This document shows, piece by piece, positions 1 to 5,112 of a stretch of DNA of 5,112 nucleotides. The stretch lies in contig JAUXKJ010000042.1 in the NCBI GenBank assembly GCA_030624325.1, positions 1-5,112 of the forward strand. Direction: 5' to 3'. This stretch comes from Nitrososphaerota archaeon (lineage in GTDB: Archaea; Thermoproteota; Nitrososphaeria; Nitrososphaerales; Nitrosopumilaceae). Every line of letters begins with the position of its first letter. Within the stretch, counting starts at the first letter, position 1. A program made the position numbers and the translations under genes. The notes below the pieces were generated by a model. That model searched no databases and was not told where the DNA came from. It saw only the letters and a program-made list of their open reading frames with translations.

Positions 1-1
1 A

Positions 2-1192
2 TTAAAAGTAAATGTTGAACCTTTTCGTTCAGGAGGACAAACGGTACCTTATTGGGAAGGAGAAAACATTCCTATAGATTCTAAAACAGCACGAAAAGTT
101 GGTTTGTTTAGGACCAAAGTAAAACAAGGTTCTTTATCTATGATGAATAACGTCATTACAAAACTAAATCTTAGTTCTATTCCTAATGAAAAAATAATTC
201 TAGTTGAATCATCGAAAAGTCAAGGAATAGTTGTTTTACATGCATGTTTTGGAACTAAAATTAATGCAACACTATCAATGCTACTTTCTTCAATGCTTTC
301 TGCAAAATTAGGATTTATGGTTGAATCAAGATCTGATGCTTATAGGATGGTATTATCTTCAAAGGCAAGAATATCTGAAAAACAAATAACTGATGTGTTA
401 AAAGATCAATATGATCTACACACTATCGTAACCGCATCTCTTACAGGAACTCATAATGTAAATTGGAAAACATGGTGTGTAGCAAAAAAATTTGGTGTCG
501 TTGGAAGAGGAGCAATTTATGAAAGAAAATCTGCTCGATTTATTTATGAAAGATATTCTAAAACTCCACTTGTAAAGGAAGCTTTACGTGAACTCTTCCA
601 TGACAAATATGATATAAAAAACACTGAAGTTATTTTAACCAAAATTAAAGAAAATATTATTCAACTAGAATGGTTTGAAGTTGATAGCTTTTCAAAGCTA
701 GCAGAACCCATTTTAGATCACACTACAAAATATTATTCATCCCCATCTAATATTGATAAAGGATTATTAGATTTAGTTAAAAAAAGGCTATTAAAAACAA
801 AACATCGACTAGTATGCGTAAGATGTGGAAAATGGGAACGAGTAATGCTAACAAAGGATGTAAAAAAATCTCTTACATGTCCTTATTGTAAAGGTAGACA
901 AATTACCTCCACCTATTATTCAGATTATGATTTACAAAAAATTATTCAAAAAAAGCATAAAGGACAAAAAATCTCAAAAGAGGAAAACCATCTTTTTCAG
1001 AGGGCCTGGAAAGTATCATCTTTATTGGAAAATTTTGGAAAAACTGCATTAATTGTTTTATCTGGATATGGAATTGGTGCAGATACTGCAGCACGTGTAC
1101 TTAGAAACATGGTAGACGATGAGACTCTCTATAAACAAATTTACGAAGCAGAAAGACAATATATCATGACCAGAGGATTTTGGGATTCTTAG
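2..1192 (+). CDS. lhr: Lhr-type DEAD/DEAH helicase, C-terminal part (5' end outside window)
   Basis: This is the 3' portion of a large ATP-dependent helicase of the archaeal Lhr group, superfamily 2 enzymes acting on DNA or RNA-DNA hybrids and linked to repair. The frame is open from the left edge with no stop, so the TTG at 104 is internal, not a start. None of the ATPase motifs (Walker A, DExH) are in view. The visible 396 residues match the region after the motor: a PYWEGENIP segment near residue 17, HACFGTKIN near 80, then the RFIYERYSKTPLVKEALRE stretch typical of Lhr C-terminal domains. A four-cysteine cluster follows (CVRC at about 272-275, CPYC at 293-296; bases 815-889), probably a zinc ribbon. 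The conserved tail has LSGYGIGADTAARVL and ends with YIMTRGFW. The gene is convergent with the RPA-like gene, overlapping it by four bases. Family assignment is good; which archaeal Lhr subgroup is not decided. Confidence 0.88.
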   Translation, partial: LKVNVEPFRSGGQTVPYWEGENIPIDSKTARKVGLFRTKVKQGSLSMMNNVITKLNLSSIPNEKIILVESSKSQGIVVLHACFGTKINATLSMLLSSMLSAKLGFMVESRSDAYRMVLSSKARISEKQITDVLKDQYDLHTIVTASLTGTHNVNWKTWCVAKKFGVVGRGAIYERKSARFIYERYSKTPLVKEALRELFHDKYDIKNTEVILTKIKENIIQLEWFEVDSFSKLAEPILDHTTKYYSSPSNIDKGLLDLVKKRLLKTKHRLVCVRCGKWERVMLTKDVKKSLTCPYCKGRQITSTYYSDYDLQKIIQKKHKGQKISKEENHLFQRAWKVSSLLENFGKTALIVLSGYGIGADTAARVLRNMVDDETLYKQIYEAERQYIMTRGFWDS

Positions 1193-2607
1193 TTTTTCTT
1201 GTTTATTGTTGAAAATGGAGTTAAAAATAATTCAACTCTATCTTCAAGACCAGATCTTGCAGTAACACCAGTTACTGATATAATTTCACCAATGGAAAAC
1301 TTGTCTAGTAGTCTTGCCTGGTTTCGCCAACCTTTTAACCATATTTGACCAGTATCATCTTCTACAAACATTTCAGATAATGAAATTGATTCTCCAGTTT
1401 TTGTTTGTACTTCACGTCTTCCAGGTATTTTCAAAATTATTGCTTCAATACAATAATCATTACCAACTTTAACATCAGATATTTTTGTTCGTAGATCTGA
1501 TATTGACGGAACACTTCCATCATCTTCAATTTTTCTTACAAACGAATCCTTATCTATTGTTAAAGAATTTCCATATGCTTTTGATGGCATACATTCGATT
1601 ACATCTCCATTTTGAAATGAAGTAAGACTATCCAAATTGTTTACGACATTAAAGATACTTTTTTTAGAATCAATACCGATTGCTATTGTTTTGCCACTTT
1701 CATCTTTTGATATTGATATTATTCTTAGGACAAACGGTTCTGTTTCTTTTTTACCCTCAATTTTTACTAGTGTAGCATCATTACCATGAATTTCATTACC
1801 CTGATTACCAGTTTTTGTTCTAACTCCATAAAGTAGAGTTTTTGCGCCAGACAAAACCATTTTTGGAAGAGCAGAATCATCTTTTCCCCATAAAACAACT
1901 CTAATAGAATTTCCATCATTTCCCTTTAACCTCAATCTGAGGGCCTTTCCTGGTTGGCCACGCGAGTTTGTGAATTCCATAGTGTTTATGACACCATCTA
2001 ATGTGCCAGAAATAACCAAATTATTCTCATTTTCTTTTACAGAACTAACATCTTTTACGATAGAATCTATTGATGGGATATCGCTTTTTTCATTAGTTGT
2101 TTCAATAGAAGACCCTGAACCAACATTAATGGTTGGTGCACCATTGAGGTCGGATTTTACATATGCCTTAATTATTTTGATTAAATCCCCAGGTTTCAAG
2201 TCCTCAATTCCTGGAAGGTTTGCCTTATCATCCCAAAGTTTTACACTAGCAGTTGAGTCTTGATCATACACAGTCATAGTCCTAAGAAAGAAAGGAGAAC
2301 CATCTTTTCGTGAATATTGCTTTGCAGGAGATATGTTCAAAACCCTTGATTCAAGGGATATTTCTTTAGCACCTACATAGAGGTCTTTTAATCCCATTTC
2401 TACTTTGAGGGGTTCAGTCAGAGATACTCCTAGATCAGAGGCAATTAGAAATAATGCCCCTTGATCAGTAAGATATCCGGCTCCAATTTTTTCTTTTTTT
2501 TGTTTAATTCTTTCTTCAATATTTGTTTTTGAAAGTTCTGGTTTCTGTTCTAGAAGTTTATTCATTAATGTCTCAAATTCTGACAAATCAGTTTCTGTTA
2601 CAAACAT
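1189..2607 (-). CDS. Replication protein A-like ssDNA-binding protein with several OB folds
   Basis: A 472-residue protein of the archaeal replication factor A (RPA1-like) family, which coats single-stranded DNA during replication, repair and recombination. Residues 1-66 are helical and include KIGAGYLTDQGALFLIASDLGV (40-61), a motif seen ahead of the OB folds in archaeal RPAs. OB-fold candidates are about 72-165 (strands around FFLRTMTVYDQDSTASVKLW), 180-284 (ALRLRLKGNDGNSIRVVLWG), a weaker one at 288-362, and 366-470 (SEMFVEDDTGQIWLKGW). Each good one has the typical pattern of polar turn, beta strand and aromatic VxLW/IWLKGW. Only two cysteines are present (339, 386), so the CxxC zinc finger of euryarchaeal RPA41 is absent. 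The start is the ATG at 2605-2607; no Shine-Dalgarno precedes it, suggesting a leaderless or short-leader mRNA. Its promoter faces that of the ABC operon. Role is inferred from family; partner subunits are not visible here. Confidence 0.88.
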   Translation of the reverse strand: MFVTETDLSEFETLMNKLLEQKPELSKTNIEERIKQKKEKIGAGYLTDQGALFLIASDLGVSLTEPLKVEMGLKDLYVGAKEISLESRVLNISPAKQYSRKDGSPFFLRTMTVYDQDSTASVKLWDDKANLPGIEDLKPGDLIKIIKAYVKSDLNGAPTINVGSGSSIETTNEKSDIPSIDSIVKDVSSVKENENNLVISGTLDGVINTMEFTNSRGQPGKALRLRLKGNDGNSIRVVLWGKDDSALPKMVLSGAKTLLYGVRTKTGNQGNEIHGNDATLVKIEGKKETEPFVLRIISISKDESGKTIAIGIDSKKSIFNVVNNLDSLTSFQNGDVIECMPSKAYGNSLTIDKDSFVRKIEDDGSVPSISDLRTKISDVKVGNDYCIEAIILKIPGRREVQTKTGESISLSEMFVEDDTGQIWLKGWRNQARLLDKFSIGEIISVTGVTARSGLEDRVELFLTPFSTINKKN

Positions 2608-2660
2608 GTCTTAATAAAAATTTCATTACCTAAATTAGTGGGTAATTTGGAGCTGAGATC
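2608..2660. promoter_or_regulatory. Divergent promoter region between RPA-like gene and ABC operon
   Basis: These 53 bases must hold both start signals. On the + strand a TATA-like AT run, TTAATAAAAATTT (2611-2623), would place transcription start near 2640-2645 for the ABC ATPase. On the - strand CTAATTTAG (2630-2638) sits about 25 bases upstream of a leaderless start next to the RPA ATG. ATTACC (2625-2630) is repeated inverted as GGTAAT (2641-2646) around a near-palindromic AT core, so a regulator could touch both promoters at once. The boxes are read by eye in AT-rich DNA; exact positions are uncertain. Confidence 0.45.
2649..2652 (+). promoter_or_regulatory. Shine-Dalgarno site of ABC ATPase gene
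   Basis: GGAG lies eight bases before the ATG at 2661, a normal spacing for pairing with the 16S rRNA 3' end. It supports this ATG as the start of the ABC ATPase gene and implies a leadered mRNA, unlike the facing RPA-like gene, which has no such site. Confidence 0.55.
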
Positions 2661-3602
2661 ATGTCTTGCATAGTGGCAAAATCACTTTACAAAACATATG
2701 GATCTGTAAAAGCTGTTGATGGTATCGATCTCTCTGTAAAATCCGGTCAAGTCTTTGGTTTTTTAGGTCCAAATGGAGCTGGCAAATCAACAACCATTAA
2801 ACTCTTAACAACACTTATCCCTCCTTCTAGTGGAAAGTTAAATATTTTAGGAATAGATGCAATAAAGAATCCATTAGAGATAAGAAACAAAATTGGAGTT
2901 GTGTTACAACAACCTAGTTATGAACCCACACTTTCTGTAGAAAAATCTCTTGAAAAATATGGAATGATGTGGAACGTAAATCATAAAAAAAGAAGTGATA
3001 GAGTTGAAGAGCTAATTACTGCTTTTGATTTACAAGAATTTCGAAAAAAACGAAATGAAGATTTGTCTCTAGGCCAAAGAAGGAGAGTTCAGGTAGCACG
3101 CGAATTTATGCACGATATGGAATTACTTTTTTTAGATGAACCAACAGTTGGCCTAGATCCTACAGCAAGAAGAAAACTACTTGATTTTTTAAAAAATAAA
3201 ATTAAAACTGGTCTCACAATATTTTTTACTACTCACGTTTTAACAGAAGCAGAATACATTTGTGATGAGATTGCTATAATGAATAGAGGAAAAATAATTG
3301 CTGTTGATACTCCTCAGGAATTAAAAAATAGGTTTGGTAGTGAAAAAATAATAAAAATTCATCTTTCTCAAGTACAAGAAAAAATTCATAATCTTTTAAA
3401 AGACGTAAAAGATTGTAAAATTGATTTTAACACTGGGACAAATATCACTATTCACTCTGATGAATCTGAGATTGTTTTATTGAAAATCTTGCAAATTTTG
3501 AATGAAAATGGAATATCTATTGAGGATTTAACGGCAATGCCAACCAATCTCGAGGAAATATTTCTTAAAGTAGTGGAAGATTCTGATGCACCCAATAATT
3601 AG
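2661..3602 (+). CDS. ABC-2 type exporter, ATP-binding subunit (DrrA-like)
   Basis: A 313-residue cytoplasmic ATPase that would dimerise and power export by the permease encoded just downstream. All nucleotide-binding motifs are present: Walker A GPNGAGKST (36-44), Q-loop at Q83/Q84, signature LSLGQ (135-139), Walker B LLFLDE (155-160) with catalytic E160, D-loop GLD (164-166) and switch H192. The signature departs from the standard LSGGQ at its third position, while the following RRRVQVARE is typical of DrrA/CcmA-type drug and lipid exporters. Residues from about 225 to 313 form the small extra C-terminal domain common in this subfamily, ending in LTAMPTNLEEIFLKV. The gene starts with an ATG preceded by GGAG and overlaps the permease gene by 17 bases, so the two are almost certainly co-transcribed and translationally coupled. 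The substrate cannot be told from sequence; the daunorubicin-resistance label often given to this family should not be read as a function. Confidence 0.93.
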   Translation: MSCIVAKSLYKTYGSVKAVDGIDLSVKSGQVFGFLGPNGAGKSTTIKLLTTLIPPSSGKLNILGIDAIKNPLEIRNKIGVVLQQPSYEPTLSVEKSLEKYGMMWNVNHKKRSDRVEELITAFDLQEFRKKRNEDLSLGQRRRVQVAREFMHDMELLFLDEPTVGLDPTARRKLLDFLKNKIKTGLTIFFTTHVLTEAEYICDEIAIMNRGKIIAVDTPQELKNRFGSEKIIKIHLSQVQEKIHNLLKDVKDCKIDFNTGTNITIHSDESEIVLLKILQILNENGISIEDLTAMPTNLEEIFLKVVEDSDAPNN

Positions 3603-4347
3603 GCTAGTAAACAGGAATCTAACAATTTCAATTAATCCAGGATTTTTGATTTGGCAGGTTATTTTTCCATTAATTTACATTTTTGTTGCTGGATTTGCAT
3701 ATACATCATTAATTGATGTGGTACCTTTTGAAAATAAGGAACTCAACTATCCAACCTTCTTAGCTACTGGAATGATTGGATTCAACATTATGAATAGCAC
3801 TCTAATTTCTGGAATTATTATTTGGAATGATCGACGACATGGAATGTTTGAACAAATTTTGTCTGGTCCGTTTACTAGAACTAATTACATCTTAAGCAAT
3901 GTTTGTACAATAGGAATTGTAGGTTTGGTTAGTGCTACTCTTATTGCTTTTGTTGCATTGCCTGTTTTCTTTGAATCAGCTGAATTTAATGTATTAACAA
4001 TTCCAATAATCATTTTTGCTTCAATAGTTGGTTCACTTTTGTTTGGATCTATTGCATCAATAATTTCTACAAGACTAAGATCTAGTGAAGGATTTAATGT
4101 CATAATCAATACCGTGTTTTTGTTTTTTGCATTTGTAAGCAGTGCATTTTATCCTGCATCTGGAGCACCAGAACCACTTGCTACTGCTTTTTACCTTAAT
4201 CCATTGACTTATTTGGTTGATGTTATTCGAGCAGGAATATTTGGAACTTTTTCAAATTTTGTTGTAATAGAAATGGTGATCTTAATCATTTTAGCGTCAA
4301 CATTATTTGCAGTTGCTACAAAATTGCTTACAAAATTAGATTTTTAG
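3586..4347 (+). CDS. ABC-2 type exporter, membrane permease subunit (DrrB-like)
   Basis: A 253-residue integral membrane protein, the transmembrane half of the exporter whose ATPase is encoded directly upstream. Six hydrophobic spans are visible at about 18-43, 55-80, 101-129, 135-160, 170-190 and 224-248, the usual ABC-2 topology and length. Family hallmarks are ATGMIGFNIMNSTL in the second span, the cytoplasmic WNDRRHGMFEQILSGP loop (80-95) expected to contact the ATPase, and the SSAFYPASGAPEPL...LNPLTYLVDVIRAGIFG block (185-220). The start chosen is the ATG at 3586, inside the ATPase gene, preceded by a GGAAG stretch (3575-3579) that can serve as ribosome site. With one ATPase and one permease gene, the working transporter is probably a homodimer of each. 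Substrate unknown; drugs, lipids or glycans are all possible. The gene ends convergently 35 bases from the tRNA 3' end. Confidence 0.93.
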   Translation: MHPIIRLVNRNLTISINPGFLIWQVIFPLIYIFVAGFAYTSLIDVVPFENKELNYPTFLATGMIGFNIMNSTLISGIIIWNDRRHGMFEQILSGPFTRTNYILSNVCTIGIVGLVSATLIAFVALPVFFESAEFNVLTIPIIIFASIVGSLLFGSIASIISTRLRSSEGFNVIINTVFLFFAFVSSAFYPASGAPEPLATAFYLNPLTYLVDVIRAGIFGTFSNFVVIEMVILIILASTLFAVATKLLTKLDF

Positions 4348-4382
4348 CAAATCAGAATTTTGAAAACTTTATACAAATTTAA

Positions 4383-4473
4383 TAGCCCGGCCCAGATTCG
4401 AACTGGGGTCAAGGGCTTCAAAGGCCCCTATGCTTGACCTCTACAATCGGCGGATTAAATCCTCTACCGGGCT
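4383..4473 (-). tRNA. tRNA-Gln (anticodon UUG), intron-containing
   Basis: Read on the minus strand, the acceptor arms AGCCCGG (4467-4473) and CCGGGCT (4384-4390) pair fully, with discriminator A encoded at 4383. The T arm is CCCAG, loop TTCGAAT, CTGGG. The anticodon stem GGGGC/GCCCT closes the loop CTTTGAA, placing anticodon TTG at 4419-4421 (reads CAA, glutamine). The variable loop is TGAC. The gene is 91 nt, too long for this isotype, and the excess lies in the D arm. Removing an 18-nt intron after nucleotide 10 leaves 73 nt with a good D arm: G10 (for U25), TGT pairing with GCA, and loop AGAGGTCAA carrying A14, G15, G18G19 and A21. A1-U72 fits archaeal tRNA-Gln. CCA is not encoded. The upstream side has AT-rich runs around 4508-4523 but no clear TATA box. 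Isotype and strand are firm. Confidence 0.93.
4446..4463 (-). other. Predicted 18-nt tRNA intron in the D arm (between positions 10 and 11)
   Basis: The borders come from two independent readings that agree. First, tRNA structure needs G10 followed by TGT of the D stem, which removes exactly 18 nt. Second, the precursor folds into a bulge-helix-bulge-like splice site: central 4-bp helix CGGT (4466-4469) with GCCG (4448-4451), including one U-G pair; 3-nt bulges AGA (4463-4465) and ATT (4445-4447); and an intron stem GGAT/ATCC (4459-4462 with 4452-4455) closed by a TTA loop. Cutting each bulge after its second base, as archaeal tRNA splicing endonuclease does, gives these ends. The outer exon helix is weak, so this is the relaxed form of the motif. 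Confidence 0.8.
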
Positions 4474-4527
4474 GCCGGACCACGAAACAAGTTTTCACTC
4501 CCTTAATGTTATTTTCTATTTTTGTAA

Positions 4528-4545
4528 TTTGAAAAAACTTTCAAA
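4528..4545. repeat. Small inverted repeat between tRNA-Gln and the DUF354 gene
   Basis: TTTGAAA (4528-4534) and TTTCAAA (4539-4545) are perfect inverted arms separated by AAAC, and the pairing can extend outward with a small bulge. It lies 28-45 bases past the stop of the minus-strand DUF354 gene, so it could end that transcript. However, the stem is almost all A-T and no strong T run follows it on the minus strand, so a real terminator is doubtful. The rest of 4474-4572 shows nothing else I can name. Confidence 0.25.
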
Positions 4546-4572
4546 ATTTTACAATCATGAGTTGAATTAGGC

Positions 4573-5112
4573 TTAAATTAAAGATTTAATCGTCCTTTCT
4601 AGTTTGGGAAATGGATCTTCCATGGATGCAAGAATCTTCTTAGCCTTTCTTCTGTTTTCTATTTTTGATGTTTTCATTGAGCGTTTTATTGCTAATACTA
4701 TCTTTTTTGGTTCTGTTTCTCGCTTAACTAATTTCTTTTTAATAAGATAGTTTTCTATGAAATTGGGTACTGCATAAAACGATATTGTTGGTACTCCTAA
4801 TAATGCCGATTCGGCTGTCATGGTTCCACCTGATCCAACAAATACATCTGTGTTTTCAAGAAAAGCCTTTCCATCAATATTTCCTGATAGAATTATTGCT
4901 TTCTTACCAAAGGATTTTTTTAGAAAATTTATTTGTGATGCATATCTTCCATGAACAATAACATTTTGGTCTCTAAATTCTTTAATTATTTTTTTTATAA
5001 TTTCAATTGATCTATGCTTATTCTTTGTTAAATATGCAGCTTGATCATCTTAAACTCTTATTAGTATAGTTTTTTTTCTATCATTCTTGAATGGGAATTC
5101 AAATTTTGGCGA
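4573..5112 (-). pseudogene. DUF354-type glycosyltransferase-like gene, C-terminal half, interrupted by in-frame TAA
   Basis: Read from the right edge leftward, one frame gives 20 residues ending KKTILIRV, then TAA at 5050-5052, then 158 residues to the true stop at 4573-4575. The protein resembles the DUF354 family, GT-B fold proteins related to UDP-GlcNAc 2-epimerase and MurG. The key sign is the nucleotide-sugar binding motif VGSGGTMTAESALLGVPTISFY, preceded by the alternating strands NVIVHGRY and AIILSGN expected in the second Rossmann domain. Family members are about 340-350 residues, so this is roughly the second half. The frame is identical on both sides of the TAA and homology-like sequence continues through it, so a point nonsense change (for example GAA to TAA) explains it better than a frameshift. 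No ATG, GTG or TTG follows in frame until ATG 4819-4821, which falls inside the motif and cannot start a working domain. Either a recent pseudogene or a base error; the N-terminal part is outside the window. Confidence 0.65.

Noticed and set aside
104..1192. TTG at 104 as the start of the Lhr gene
   Set aside because: The frame is open back to the window edge and the upstream residues (VEPFRSGG, PYWEGENIP) belong to the conserved Lhr region, so the gene is partial.
1970..2263. Plus-strand open frame of 97 codons inside the RPA-like gene
   Set aside because: It lies wholly antisense to a well-supported coding frame, has no recognisable domain and no ribosome site; a shadow of the real gene.
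3885..4109. Minus-strand open frame of 74 codons inside the permease gene
   Set aside because: Antisense to conserved membrane spans of the permease, with low-complexity composition reflecting the opposite strand; no promoter or ribosome site.
4367..4376. TATA-like CTTTATACAA on the plus strand after the permease stop
   Set aside because: It would drive transcription antisense through the tRNA gene with no plus-strand gene following; most likely chance or part of a 3' end.
4356..4541. Similar AT-rich strings flanking the tRNA (AATTTTGAAAACTTT at 4356-4370 and AATTTGAAAAAACTTT at 4526-4541), as attachment-site direct repeats
   Set aside because: They differ by gaps, do not include the tRNA 3' end as real att sites usually do, enclose no integrase, and are easily produced by chance in such AT-rich DNA.
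4573..4821. Stand-alone 82-codon minus-strand gene starting at the ATG at 4819-4821
   Set aside because: The ATG falls inside the GSGGTMTAE binding motif, and clear family-like sequence continues upstream in the same frame. It is an internal Met of the DUF354-like gene.

Overview
The window looks like chromosomal DNA from a marine-type ammonia-oxidising archaeon or close relative (Nitrososphaerota/Thaumarchaeota, Nitrosopumilales-like). This is inferred from the strongly AT-rich composition, an archaeal Lhr-type helicase with an extra Cys4 zinc-binding insert, an archaeal RPA-like protein with several OB folds, a tRNA gene with a short non-canonical intron and no encoded CCA, and short archaeal-style promoters. 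No search could be run, so the lineage is a judgement.

Layout: (1) 2-1192, +, the C-terminal 396 codons of an Lhr-type superfamily 2 helicase whose motor domains lie outside the window. (2) 1189-2607, -, a 472-residue replication protein A-like single-stranded DNA binding protein. It is convergent with lhr, and the two stop codons share the four bases TTAG. (3) 2608-2660, a 53-bp divergent promoter region with interleaved TATA-like boxes and a small dyad. (4) 2661-3602 and 3586-4347, +, a two-gene DrrAB/ABC-2 type exporter operon (ATPase, then six-helix permease) with a 17-base overlap. (5) 4383-4473, -, a tRNA-Gln(UUG) gene interrupted after nucleotide 10 by a predicted 18-nt bulge-helix-bulge intron. 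(6) 4573-5112, -, the C-terminal half of a DUF354-type (GT-B fold) glycosyltransferase-like gene. It is interrupted by one in-frame TAA and runs off the right edge.

The genes do not form one pathway. Lhr and RPA both belong to nucleic-acid maintenance. The ABC pair is a self-contained exporter of unknown substrate, and the DUF354 gene suggests surface-glycan or sugar-nucleotide chemistry. No gene-free stretch exceeds 300 bases: the longest gap is 4474-4572, which holds a weak hairpin and nothing else I can support. I see no CRISPR array, transposon, phage gene or new defence-like system. The two observations most worth checking are the D-arm intron in tRNA-Gln and the nonsense codon in the DUF354 gene.
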